Source: Heterohyrax brucei (taxonomy: Eukaryota; Chordata; Mammalia; Hyracoidea; Procaviidae). From it: a stretch of DNA of 64,000 bases. Each line of letters opens with the position of its first letter. Position 1 is the stretch's first letter. Location: assembly GCA_028571685.1 (NCBI GenBank), contig CM053143.1, positions 152,452,329-152,516,328 on the forward strand, given 5' to 3'. Positions 10,890-21,565 of the stretch are shown here, piece by piece. Both the position numbers and the translations under genes were made by a program. The notes under the pieces are model-generated. The model did no database searches, had not been told where the DNA came from, and worked only from the letters and a program-made list of their open reading frames with translations.

Positions 10890-11660
10890 GACTTCTAACA
10901 GGCACTGTAAACATCTCCAAAACCAAGCTCCTGATCACCCCTTCAAACCTGCTCTTCCCAATCTTTCCCAGTTCAGTCAACTGTCACTCTACCCTTCTAA
11001 CTGCCTGGTTCAAAAATCCTGGAATCATAATCCTTGGATCCCATCATTCCACATTCAAGTAATGTGCCAATTTTGTCAGGACAAGCCCCCAAATGGACCT
11101 AGAGATTGATCATGCCTCAGCATCTATCACCCAAGACTAAGCCACCAACACCGCTTGCCTGGATTACTGTAAGAGTCTATTAACCAATCTCCCTGCCCCC
11201 ACCCTCATTCCCTTCAATCTATTTAGAAGAGAGTGAGAATGACTCTAACTACAGGTCAGACATTACCTCTCTTCTGCTAAACTATTCATTAGTTTCCCGT
11301 TTCATCCAGGATAAAAGTCAGAGCCTGTTACCACTGTACTAGCACCCCCTAGTACTTACCCTTCACCCACTACATTCAATCCACACTTAGCCACTGTTTT
11401 TCAAACACACCAGCCATATTGCCACCTGGAGATGTGTCTATCCTGGTTCCCCTTCTCCCTGAATACTTTTCTCCTATGTATCTACAAGATTTATTCCCTC
11501 AGTACTATGTTATCATTATTCTAATATTATGTTGTCAAGAACTCAATACCGTTTATCTCCTCTTTGATTTTTCTCCGTACCATTTGTCATCTTCTAACAT
11601 ATTATGTTTCAGTTATTTATTTATTGTATTTATTGCTCCTATTTCCATAAAGTGTAAGCT
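10890..11660 (-). repeat. Ancient mammal-wide repeat, family not assigned
   Basis: The pyrimidine-rich text includes 'gcctggattactgtaagagt', 'ctattaaccaatctccctgc' and 'agtttcccgtttcatccagg', a pattern seen in old LINE-like repeats of all placental mammals. The same repeat appears in the opposite orientation at 59560-59790. The strand is given relative to that copy and is uncertain. Confidence 0.45.
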
Positions 11661-11671
11661 ACACAAGGATA

Positions 11672-11752
11672 GTCAAGCCAGCCAAGTGATGTCGAGTCGG
11701 ATCCAACTCATGGTGACCCTAGGGGCCAGGGTAGGACTACACACACAAGGAT
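11672..11752 (-). mobile_element. AfroSINE tail fragment
   Basis: Only the segment around GATGTCGAGTCGGATCCAAC and CTCATGGTGACCCTAGGGGC remains. Confidence 0.6.
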
Positions 11753-12013
11753 AAGACCTCATATAACTAAAGCAGAACTTCAGACAGGCTACTTGTTTTC
11801 TCTACTTAGATATGTCTAGCAGACATTTCAAACTCAACATGCCCAAAATTCAATGTCTGATCTTTTCCTCAAAATCCATTCTAATCATGTGGTCTGGTTT
11901 CCTCATCTTTCACTGGATTTGTACAGTAGCCTCCTAAGCGGTCCCCCTGATTGCACCCTTGACCCTGACAGTCTATTTTCAACATTCCATTCACAGTGTT
12001 TTTTATTTAACAT

Positions 12014-12176
12014 AAAAAAACCCTGTTGCCATTAAGTCAATTCCAACTCACAGCAACCCTACAGGACACAGCAGAACTGCCCCAGAGAGTTTCTAAAGTG
12101 TGCCTGGTGGATTCAAACTACCAGCCTTTTGGTTAACAGCCAAAGCACTTAACCACTATGCCATTAGGGTTTCCCA
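12014..12176 (-). mobile_element. AfroSINE, full length
   Basis: The plus strand shows AAAACCCTGTTGCCATTAAG, AGAACTGCCCCAGAGAGTTT, CCTTTTGGTTAACAGCCAAA and a final TTAGGGTTTCC, i.e. tail to head of one whole element. Confidence 0.9.
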
Positions 12177-12589
12177 CATAAGCCAGATGAAATCAGGATC
12201 TGCTCTAAAGCATCCAGCGGTTCACCATGTCACTCAGAGTAAAAGGTCAAGTTCTTAGAATAGCCTATCCTCCTACTACTTCTTCACATACCTTTCTCCA
12301 AGATACATGCATCACTAACCCTAGCATCTCGTTCAAATCTTTGTTCAAGTACCACAATCTCAATGATTTATTTCCTAGCTACCAAATTTATAATCATATT
12401 CCCTTCTGTCTTCAGCCAATCTCCCCTTTCCTGCTAACCAACCACTAATCTTAATACTTTATAACATACAAAAAAAAATAATCTTTAAACTTAACTTTTC
12501 ATATCTTCTCTCCACCTTAGAGAACCATACTATTTAATGTTGTACAAGCCATATGTGCATGTGTAAATTTAAACTAATTAAATGAAATT

Positions 12590-12890
12590 TAAAATTCTAT
12601 ATGCTATGGTCAGATAAAGTAGATTTCAGAGTAAAGAAAATTACTGGACACAGAGAAGAACATTATACAAAGGCCAAAGAATCAATTCACCAACAAGAAA
12701 TTGCAACACTAAATGTGTATTGTACCAAATGACAGCTACAAACACGTGAACCAAAACCTGATAATGCTGACAGTAGAAAAAGAAAAATCCACAACCACAG
12801 CTGGAAACTTCAAAATTTCTCTCTCAATGACTGATAGCACAACAAGACAATAAATCAATAAGGATATCGAATTCAACAACACCATCATTT
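12590..12890 (+). mobile_element. Old L1, ORF2 endonuclease fragment (piece 1)
   Basis: The text resembles L1 ORF2 N-terminal endonuclease code ('aaattactggacacagagaa', 'gaacattatacaaaggccaa', 'tcaattcaccaacaagaaat'). It is interrupted by the RTE at 12891. Compatible L1 text resumes at 16190, 18115, 20396 and 21400, so these are probably pieces of one ancient copy. Confidence 0.7.
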
Positions 12891-14408
12891 CACAGAGTCA
12901 CTATACCAAAAAGGACTGACCGACGTTCTACACTTCAAGAGGCAACATAGAATCAGAAACCGTTGGTGCCAAACGAAGAAGTCCAAGTCACCCTGAAGAC
13001 ACTGACAAAAGACAAGGATCCAGGAACCGACAGAATATTGAGTCAGATGTTTCAACAAACGAATACAGTGCTGAAGTGCTTACTTGTCTATGCCAAGAAT
13101 TTGGCAGACAGCTATCTGGCCAACCTAGAGCAAGAGATCTATATTTAAGCCCACTACACAGAGAGGTAATCGAACTGAATGTGGAAATTATGGAACAATA
13201 TTATTAGTGTCACACACAAATAAAATTTTGCTGAATATCATTGAAAGCAGCTGCAGCAGAATATCAACAGAGAAATGTCAAAAATTCAAGCTGCACTTCA
13301 AAGAGGTCATGGAACCAGGGATATCACTGCAGATGTCAGACAGATCATGACTAAAAGTAGAGAATACCAGAAGGATGTTAACCTGTGTTTTACTGACTAT
13401 GCAAAAGCATCAACTATGTGGATCATAACAAATTACTAATAATAGTGTGAAGAATGGGAATACTAAAACAATTGTGCTGATGAGGAATCTATACATAGAT
13501 AAAGAGGCAGTGGTTCAGACAGAATTAGGGGATACTACTTGGTTTAAAGTCAGGAAAGATATGCACCAGGGTTGTATCCTTTCACCATACCTATTTAGTC
13601 TGTATAATGAGCAAAAAATCCAAAAAGCTGGACTACACAATGAAAAACAGGGCTTCAGGACTGCAGTAAAACTCACTAACAACACACGATATACAGACAA
13701 CACAACCTTGCTGAAAGTGAAGACAAATTGAAACACACTGATGAAGATCAAAGATCACAGTATTCATTATGGATTATACCTCAACATCAAGAAAGCAAAA
13801 CTCCTCACTACCAGACCTATAAACATCCTCATGATAAGCAGAGAAAAGACTGACGTTGTCAAAGATTTCACTTTATGTGTATCCACAATTAACACCCATG
13901 GAAGCAGCAGTCAAAAAATTAAAAGACACGTTACATTGGGTAAATCTGCTGAAAAAAACCTCTTTAAACTACTGAAAAGCAAAGATAAGGTGTACTAGAC
14001 CCAAGCCATGGTGCTTTCAATCACCTGTTACACATGAAAGCCAGCTGATGAATAAGGAAGACTGAAGAACTGATATCTTTGAATTGTGCTGGAGAAGAAT
14101 ACAAAATATAAAATGGACTACCAAAGAAACAAATGGATCTGTCTTGGAAGAAGCACAACCAGAATGTTCCTTAGAAGTAAGGATGGCAAGATTATACCTC
14201 ACATACTTCGGACAAGTTATCAGGAGGGGTCAGCCCTGGAGAAGGACATCTTGCTTGGTGGAGTAGAGGGCCAGGGAGAATGAAGAAGACCTTCAACAGG
14301 ATGGATTAACACAGCAGCTGCAATAACAGATTCTAATATAAAAACGATTGTGAGGATGGCAAAGGACTGGGCAGTGTTTTATTCTGTTGTATTGAGGGTC
14401 ACTACGAG
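12891..14408 (+). mobile_element. RTE LINE fragment B1 (RT and 3' part)
   Basis: A 5'-truncated RTE-clade (BovB-like) LINE starting at CACAGAGTCACTATACC. Recognisable reverse-transcriptase pieces include VLMRNLYIDKEAVVQTELGD (ORF at 13447-13731) and a later QGCILSPYLFSLY motif. The 3' region holds the SVLEEAQPECSLEVRMARLY segment (14084-14266). Stops and frameshifts throughout show that it is dead. It lacks the last ~30 bp of the RTE 3' end, where fragment B2 begins at once. Confidence 0.88.
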
Positions 14409-15790
14409 TCAAGAAATTTGGAGGACAGCTACCTGGCCAACTAGCTGGAAGAGATCCATATTTATGCCCACTCCAAAGAAAGGTGCTCCAACCGAATGCA
14501 GAAATCACCAAACAATACCATTAATATTACACACAAGCAAAAGTTTGCTAAAGATCATTCCAAAGTTACCACAACAGTATATTGACAAGGAACTGCCAGA
14601 AATTCAAGCTGTATTCAAAAGAGGATGTGGAACCAGGGATATCATTGCTAATGTCAGATGGATCTTGGCTGAAAGCAGAGAATACCAGGAAGATGTTTAC
14701 CTGTGTTTCACTGACTTTGCAAAAGCATTCAACTGTGTGGATCATAAAAAATTACGACTAACATTTCATAAAATGGAAATTCCAGAACACTTAATTGTGC
14801 TCTTAAGGAATCTGTATACGAATCAAGAGACAGTCATGTGAACACAACAAAGGAACACTGCATGGTTTAAAGTCAGGAAAGGTGTACAGCAGGGTTGTGT
14901 CCTTTCACCATAATTTTTCAATCTGTATGCCCAGCAAATAATCTGAGAAGCTGGATTATATGAAGAAGAACGAGGCATCAGGATAGGAGTGCAACTCATT
15001 AACAACCTGTATTATACAGGTGACACCTTACTTGCTGGAACTGAAGATTTGAAACATTGATGACGATCAAGGACCACAGCCTTCAGTATGGATTGCACCT
15101 CAACAGCAAGAAAATAAAGATCCTCATAACTGGATAAACAGATAAAGGATTGGGGTTGTCAAGGATTTCATTTTACTTGGGTCCACAATCAACACCCATG
15201 GAAGCAGCAGTCAAGAAATCAAAAGATGCATTGCACTGGGAAAATGTACTGTAACTGATCTCTTGAAAGTATTGAAAAGTAAAGTGCACATGACCCAAGC
15301 CATGCTATTTTCAGTCTCATCATATGCACGTGAAAGCTGGACAACGAATAAGGGGAAAAGAAGAAGAATTGATGTCTTTAATTGTGGTGTTGGAGAATAA
15401 TGTTGAATGTATCACAGACTGCCAAAAGGACAAACAAATCCATTCTGGAAGAAGTACGACCAGAGTGCTCCTTGGAAGCAAAGATGGCAAGACTACATCT
15501 TACATACTTAGGACATGTTGTCAGGAAGGATCAGTCCCTGGAGAAGGACATCATGCTTGGTAGAGTGGAGGGTCAGTGAAAAAGAGGAAGACCCTCGACA
15601 AGATGGATGGAAACAGTGGCCGCAACAGTGGGTTTCAACATAAGAACGATTGTGGATGTGGCACAAGACTGGGCAGTGTTTTGTTCTGTTGTACACAGGA
15701 TTGCTGTGAGTCAGAACTAACTCGACAGCACCTGACAACAACAGCACAAGTCAAAATTGACTCAGTATCACCTGACCACAACATCATCTA
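14409..15790 (+). mobile_element. RTE LINE fragment B2 (RT and 3' end)
   Basis: A second 5'-truncated RTE copy in the same orientation, beginning at GAAATTTGGAGGACAGC and ending in the ACTCGACAGCACCTGACAAC tail. The longest open piece (14350-14841) covers an RT core with IPLILHTSKSLLKIIPKLPQ, FKRGCGTRDIIANVRWILAE and DVYLCFTDFAKAFNCVDHKK. The last of these holds the first catalytic Asp of the palm. The element is broken by stop codons downstream. Confidence 0.9.
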
Positions 15791-15802
15791 ATATGCGTTG
15801 GG

Positions 15803-15966
15803 AAACTTTGGCAGTGTAGTGACTAAGTGCTATGGCTGCTAACCAAAAAGCTGGCAATCTGCATCTACCAGGCGCTCCCTGGAAACTCTATGGGGCAGTT
15901 CCACTCTGTCTTTAGGACTGCTATGAATCAGAATCGACTTGATAGCAGTGGGTTTGTTTTTTTGTT
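15803..15966 (+). mobile_element. AfroSINE
   Basis: Head GGCTGCTAACCAAAAAGCTG, body CTCCCTGGAAACTCTATGGG, tail AATCGACTTGATAGCAGTGG followed by a T-rich GTTTG run. Confidence 0.87.
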
Positions 15967-15969
15967 TTA

Positions 15970-16178
15970 ATATGCATTGGTGACACAGTAGTTAAGCACT
16001 CAGCTGATAACTCAAAACTCTGTGGTTCAAATCCAGCTGTTCTGTGGAAGAAACATGTGACAGTCTGCTTCCATAAAAATTACAACCTTGGAAACGCAAT
16101 GGGGCAGTTTTATTCTATCCTATAGGGCAGTTATAAGTCAGAACTGACTTAGAGGCAACAGATTTGTTCTTTTCAGAG
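15970..16178 (+). mobile_element. AfroSINE, longer subfamily
   Basis: Follows the previous copy at once. It has a middle block GTGGAAGAAACATGTGACAG and a tail CAGAACTGACTTAGAGGCAA. Confidence 0.82.
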
Positions 16179-16189
16179 TAGGCATTTAT

Positions 16190-16900
16190 AGACCATTCCA
16201 CCCAATAATTGCAGAATACATGTGCTTTCAAAGTGTCCACAGAACATGCACCAAGATAGATCATATCCTAGTTCATAAAACAAACCTCAACAAATTTAAG
16301 AGTTAAAATTATACAGGGTATGTTCTCAGACCACAATGTAATCAAAATGAAAATCAATAACAGAATAACAGGAAAATCTCCAGATACTTGGAAACTAAAC
16401 AACACACTTCTAAATAATCCAGAAGTCAAAAAGAAGCTCTCAAGAAAAACATACAAATATAATTGAACTGAGTGAAAATGAAAATACACTATATCAAAAT
16501 GTTAGAGGCACTCTAAACATTACAGGGAAACTTATACAATAAATTGCATACATTAAAAAAAAAAAGGAATAGTTTCAAATCAATCATCTGATTTTCCACC
16601 TCAGGAATCTAGAAAAAGAGTAAAACAAAAGCAAAGCCAGGAGAAGGAAGGAAATATTGGCCATGCCAAGACAAGACAAGCGCTGTCGAGTTGGATCTGA
16701 TTCATGGTGACCCAAGGAAATATTAAAGAATTAAAAATGGAGGGAAAAAAAATCAATGAAACAAAAAGCTGACTCTTTGAAAACAATAATCAGCAAAACT
16801 AACAAACCTCTAGCAGGAATGACAAAAAAAAAAGAAGATAAAAATTACCCATACCATGACGAACAGAGGATATCCTTATAGGAATCAAAACATAAAAATA
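16190..16900 (+). mobile_element. Old L1, ORF2 fragment (piece 2)
   Basis: The endonuclease-to-linker region of L1 ORF2 is readable ('agaccattccacccaataat', 'tgttctcagaccacaatgta', 'ccagatacttggaaactaaa'). A short AfroSINE tail remnant sits at 16662-16716. No open frame remains. Confidence 0.75.
16662..16716 (-). mobile_element. AfroSINE tail remnant inside old L1
   Basis: A short block around CGCTGTCGAGTTGGATCTGA and TTCATGGTGACCCAAGG. Confidence 0.5.
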
Positions 16901-16914
16901 GAATTCTACAAACA

Positions 16915-17044
16915 ACTGTGGAGTCACTAAGCAGTACAAATGGTTAAAATGCTCAGCTTCTAACCAAAAGATTGGAGGTTCAAGTCCACCCAAAGGTACC
17001 TTGGAAGAAAGGCCTGCAAATCTGCTTTAAAAAAAATGAGTCAT
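16915..17044 (+). mobile_element. AfroSINE, left half of a split copy
   Basis: Head TTCTAACCAAAAGATTGGAG, middle block TTGGAAGAAAGGCCTGCAAA, then a run of A and ATGAGTCAT where an L1 3' end entered. The missing right half resumes at 17771. Confidence 0.8.
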
Positions 17045-17760
17045 CTCTGCACCCCTTACTGGTGAGTGGCGTCTGGGGTCTTAAAAGATGCCAAGCTGCC
17101 ATCTGAGGGTACAGCAAATGGCCCCAACTCAACAGGAATGGATGATCACTGAGGACAAGAATGACATGGGGAAAAGAGAACCCATAAGACAGAGAGATCC
17201 ACATGAGTGGGTCTCCACATCGACTCGTGACCAGAAGAACCAGATGGTGCCCGACCACCACCAGTGACAGCCACGATGGAACTCACAAAGTGGAGTCTCA
17301 CTGGCAACAAGAGAATAAGTAGGGGTGCACCCTGAGATCTCCAGTAAAATGCAACAATTGATGGTCCGGGGGCTTCGGGCTTCCCCTGGGAGCATGGCCC
17401 CTGGTCCTGATGCTGCCCCTGTCCATAAATCATGATAAAGGTCAACTTTTCTGACAGCAATGGATTGGACTTGGTGATGCAGAGTGACCGTGTCTTGTGG
17501 GAACTTTATGGTTCAATGCATCTATAGGGTGTTATCTTGCTGACCTCTTGCTGGAGGAAGGGGAGTGGGTGGAGAAGAGGGGATGGGAGACTGTTGGGAG
17601 GATAGGACATGTATGGAGCAGAGAATAGGGGTGTGCTATCACCAGGCAGGAAGAGCATTAAGCCAAAGCCAAGTACTGTCAACTCGGAAGCGCACTGGGA
17701 GCTGCATATAGGTGAGCATGTGAATTTATATGGCAATATACATTTTCATTCAATCATAAT
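17045..17760 (+). mobile_element. L1 3' UTR, severely 5'-truncated insertion
   Basis: This is the 3' UTR type seen at the end of the longer L1s here: GGGGTCTTAAAAGATGCCAA, AGAACCAGATGGTGCCCGAC, TTGGTGATGCAGAGTGACCG and a final CATTTTCATTCAATCATAAT plus A-rich tail. The flanks TGAGTCAT (left) and TTAGTCAT (right) form a target-site duplication inside an AfroSINE. Confidence 0.88.
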
Positions 17761-17770
17761 AAAAAAAATT

Positions 17771-17862
17771 AGTCATTAAAAATGCTACAGAGCACTATTC
17801 TACCCTGACACACATGGAGCCACCATGACTCAAAATCAACTCAGTGGCAACAAGTTTTTATG
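17771..17862 (+). mobile_element. AfroSINE, right half of the split copy
   Basis: Contains GCACTATTCTACCCTGACAC and the tail AAATCAACTCAGTGGCAACA, the part missing from the left half at 16915-17044. Confidence 0.75.
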
Positions 17863-17879
17863 AACAATGATACACACAA

Positions 17880-18034
17880 CGGAAACTCTGGTGGTGCAGT
17901 TGTTAAGAGCTATCACTGCCAACCAAAAGGTCAGCAACTGAATCCACCAGAAGTTCCTTGGAAACCCTATGGGGCAGTACTACTCAGTCTTACAGGGTTA
18001 CTATGAGACACTGACTTGACAGCAATGAATCTCG
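17880..18034 (+). mobile_element. AfroSINE
   Basis: Head GGAAACTCTGGTGGTGCAGT, box CCAACCAAAAGGTCAGCAAC, body CCTTGGAAACCCTATGGGGC. The usual GTTTGGTTTT tail has been replaced by a G-rich run. Confidence 0.87.
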
Positions 18035-18112
18035 TATGGGGGGTTATGGTGTGGTGTGGGGAGGGGTGGAACAGGGTGGGGTACGGTAGGGTGTGGTCTG
18101 GTCTGGTCTAGT
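18035..18112. repeat. G-rich low-complexity tail
   Basis: Repeated GGTGTGGTGTGGGGAGGGG and GGTCTGGTCTGGTCTAG units right after the SINE, best read as an expanded and mutated (GGTTT/GGTGT)n tail. Confidence 0.8.
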
Positions 18113-18114
18113 CT

Positions 18115-18345
18115 GATACACAGAAAAATCTTACAATTTAAATCAAACGGACCAACTTCTCAAAGACACACAAACTATCACAACTCACCTAATATGAAAT
18201 AGATAATAACCCTATAATTTTTAAGGAAACTGAATTCATAATTTTAAAACTCAAAGAAAAAACCTCAATACACAAGTGTTTCACTACAGCACTTTAATAT
18301 TTTAACAAGAATTAAAACTATTCTACACAATCTTTTCAGAAAACG
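18115..18345 (+). mobile_element. Old L1, ORF2 fragment (piece 3)
   Basis: Resembles the L1 linker before the RT domain ('accaacttctcaaagacaca', 'caaactatcacaactcacct'). It ends where the MaLR-like LTR begins. Confidence 0.6.
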
Positions 18346-18836
18346 TGTTTTACTCAGCTAGTACTGCTCTAACAGAAATACCACAAGTGGATGGCTTTAG
18401 CAAAGAAAAGTTTATTTCTTACACAGTCCAGGGGGATACAAGTCCAAATTCAGGGTGTGTACTCCAGAGGAAAGCTTTCCCTTCTCATTGGCTCTGAAGG
18501 AAAGTCCTTGGTCAGGGAGCCTCTTGGCACAGGAACCTCAAGTTTGAGGGATGCACTCTTCTCCTGGTTCTGCTTCCTTGATGATATGAGGTTCCCAACT
18601 TCCTGCTTGCTTCCCTTTCCTTTTATCTCTTGTAATATAAAAGGATAAAGGGAGGTACAAGCCACACTCCAAGGAAACTCCCTCTACACTGCAGTGGAGA
18701 GGTGACCTTAGGAAGGGATTCACAGTCCCACCCTAATCCTCTTTAACATACAGCATAGGAAAATCATAGGACAATCATAAACTATTGGAATCACAGCTAT
18801 ACACATTTCGGGGAGGACAAAGTTCAATCCATGACA
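18346..18836 (-). mobile_element. MaLR-like element, 3' LTR (left)
   Basis: It starts at TGTTTTACTCAGCTAG and ends at CAATCCATGACA. It is similar along its length to the LTR at 19868-20395 in the same orientation, but about 37 bp shorter. Together they bound a non-coding internal region. Because the primer-binding-like site lies next to the right LTR, the element is read on the minus strand and this is the 3' LTR. Confidence 0.85.
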
Positions 18837-19867
18837 TTCTACCTTTCGGCCCCCACAAAAATCACATCTTTGAAACATGTAACACATTCATCCTATTCAC
18901 AGCAAAAACATGTCCATCCCATGATAGAAGTCTTAGATCTAAGTCCAAAATGCAAAAACTCTTATACATCTGTGAAACTTAGAATACAAACTGTCTGCTT
19001 CCCAGGGTACAAAAGTAAAACAGGTACAAGTTAGACATTTCCATTACAAACAGAGAAAGAAGGTAAAACAGGCAACAAACAAGTCAGCAAAACACATTAC
19101 ATTAGTCCTCAAAGCTTTAAAAATAATCCTCTGTTCTCTGAGATAATTCATACATTAGCCTTGCCCTCCAGACTCTAGATATCGGCCACATTCTCTGCAT
19201 TCTGAGTTGAGACCTCTGGCCCTGTGCCACAACTCTGCCTTCTAGGCCCACTTGGACAACAACCCTGATCCGATGGGTTTAGGTGTACCCTAAGCCCAAA
19301 TGAGAGGCAATTCTCCCTTACAAACATAGAAAGTCCTGGATCCACCCTTTCAAATCCCTGAGGTCATGGCCATATCTTTTGAGACTGAGGCAGCTCAGAT
19401 TCTCATGCTCTTTATCTCTTCAGTTTCTGCTTCAGCTTCTGCCTCATTGCCTGGGCCTCAGGCTCACATCTGCCCTGCTGGGGACGTGTTCCAAAGCTCT
19501 GTAGCTCCATCAGTTCAAGTGCCCAGCGGACCCCACTCTGCCATGTAGCCTCCTGTGCACAGGCACTCAGCTCTACTGCTTTGTGGGTCAGCAAGCCTAG
19601 GTCCACTGATTCAAGGGCACAGAGGCATCCCACTATACCAGGAAACCTCTGTGCATAGGTACTCAGCTCTCTTGCTCTGAAGAGTCAGCTCCAGCTCCAT
19701 CCTGCATTGTTCTGGTTCTCCTGCTGCCCATCTGCCACCACTGGTCCTCTGCTGTTTCTCACCATCTGCAACTTCTTAAGTGTTACCTGTTCTCCACTCC
19801 TTCTGAGTCTTCTACCAAAGGCAGAAGTTATTTGTTAGAGCCACACCCCACTCCTGGTACCAAATTG
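18837..19867 (-). mobile_element. MaLR-like element, internal region
   Basis: About 1.03 kb between two similar LTRs, with no gag, pol or env recognised. The left edge reads TTCTACCTTTCGGCCCCCAC, as in internal regions of MaLR elements. A sequence complementary to a primer-binding site (minus-strand TGGTACCAGGAGTGGGG, 19862-19846) lies five bases from the right LTR. Size and lack of coding capacity match non-autonomous ERVL/MaLR elements. Confidence 0.8.
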
Positions 19868-20395
19868 TGTTTTAGTTAGCTAGTGCTGCTGTAACAGAAA
19901 TACCACAAGCGGATGGCTTTAGCAAAGAAAAGTTTTTTCTTATACAGTCCAGTGGGCTACAAATCCAAATTCAGGGTGTCTTTTCCAGAGGAAAGCTTAC
20001 CCTCTCCATTGGCTCTGAAGGTAAGTCCTTGTGTTGCATCAGTCTTTGGTCAGGGAGCATCTTGGCACAGGAACCACAGGTATGAGGGATGCCCTCTTCT
20101 CCTGGTGCTGCTTTCTTGATGGTGTAAGGTTCCCACTTCTCTGCCTCCTTCCTTTTCCTTTTATCTCTCATAAGATAAGAAGATAAAGGGTGGTACAACC
20201 CACACTTCAGGGAAACTGCCTTTACACTGCAGCAGGGAGGTGACCTTAGGAAATGATCTATAGTTACACCCCAATCCTCTTTGACAAACAGCATAGGAAA
20301 ATCACAAAATGGAAGACAATCATACACTGTTGGAAACTGTGGCCCAGCCTAATGACTACACACATTTTGAAGGGGGTACAGTTCAATCCACAACA
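19868..20395 (-). mobile_element. MaLR-like element, 5' LTR (right)
   Basis: 528 bp from TGTTTTAGTTAGCTAGTGCT to CAATCCACAACA. The same LTR family occurs alone at 23664-24179, 49942-50464 and 57981-58508. Confidence 0.87.
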
Positions 20396-21190
20396 TGTAA
20401 GGGGGAATACTTCCCAATTCATTTTATGAAGTTAATATTATCCTGATACCAAAACCAAACAAAGTACAAAAGAAGAAAGTTACAGACCAATGTCGCTATG
20501 GATACAGACATTTCTTAATAAAAGGAAATAGAATTCAGGAATAGATGAATAATAGCTATCAGAATTCAGCAATATGTAGAAAGAATTAGATACCAAGATC
20601 AAGCGCAGCTTATTCCAGGGACACAAAATTGGTTCAATATCTCATAATCAATGGAATCTACCATATAAATAGGTTAAATCACATGATTCAACCTGATATA
20701 AAATCAACACAGAAAAAGTATCTGGCAAAATTCAGTATGCATTTATGACAAAATCTCAGAAAATAAGTTCAGATGGTAAACTTGGTAAAGAGCATCTATT
20801 AAAAAACCTAATACTGTATCTAATGGTAAAATATTAAATGCTTTTCCCCTAAGATAGAAACAAGGCAAGAATGTCCATTCTCACTACTTATTCAGTATTG
20901 TGCTAAAAGTTGTAGCCAGTACAAAAAGTCAAGAAAAGGAAATAAAAGGCATTCAAATCAAAAAGGAAGAAATAAAACCGGCCCTATTTGTAGACAACAT
21001 GATTGCCTACATAGAAAATTCCAAGGAATCCATAAAATCTCCTAAAACTAGAACATGTGTTCCATAAGGCTGCAGGATACTACATAAAAAACACAAATCA
21101 ATTGTAGGCCACCAGGGTTTCTGCATTTACGTAAACTATCAACGAATATATGTACACCAAACTAAAAACACACTAATATTCACAATTGCT
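20396..21190 (+). mobile_element. Old L1, ORF2 reverse transcriptase fragment (piece 4)
   Basis: The RT-domain text is recognisable ('cctgataccaaaaccaaaca', 'agaaagttacagaccaatgt', 'tccaaggaatccataaaatc') but full of stops. It resumes directly after the MaLR-like element. Confidence 0.78.
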
Positions 21191-21204
21191 TCCCAAAATT
21201 TAAA

Positions 21205-21395
21205 TCGTTGTCAGCTACTGTCAAATTCACCCTAACTCATGGCAACCTCACATGTTACAGAGTAGAAATGCTCCACAATGTTATCTTGCTTATATAATAT
21301 TTTAAGAAGCAATTTACCAGGCCTTTCTTTGGTGGAAACCAACTAGTAAGTTAGCAGTCAACTGCGAACCACTTATACTACCCAGGTTCCTTAAA
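21205..21395 (-). mobile_element. AfroSINE, longer subfamily, diverged
   Basis: Plus strand shows CTACTGTCAAATTCACCCTA, GAGTAGAAATGCTCCACAAT, CCAGGCCTTTCTTTGGTGGA and CCCAGGTTCCTTA, i.e. the reverse of a whole SINE inserted in the L1. Confidence 0.75.
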
Positions 21396-21558
21396 AAACT
21401 ATTTAGGTATAAATTTAGGAAAGTATGTATAGAATTTATATCCTGAAAATATAAAACTCTTATGAAATAAATTTAACATTTTCCATTTTGTCAGCTGTCT
21501 CTTCATTTTCTTCATGGTGCCTTTCAATGTGCAGTCATTTCTAATTTTTACTTTCTCT
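21396..21558 (+). mobile_element. Old L1, ORF2 fragment (piece 5)
   Basis: The text around 'tataaatttaggaaagtatg' and 'aaaatataaaactcttatga' fits L1 RT-thumb sequence. It ends near the left target duplication of the RTE copy at 21559. Confidence 0.5.
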
Positions 21559-21565
21559 AGTTAAA
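21559..21565. repeat. Possible target-site duplication of RTE copy C (left)
   Basis: AGTTAAA here and AGTTAAA at 31067-31073 flank the twin-primed RTE copy. Only seven bases match exactly. Confidence 0.5.

Noticed and set aside
13447..13731. Reverse-transcriptase frame as a retron or group II intron
   Set aside because: It is part of an RTE LINE with matching 3' end and sister copies in the same window.
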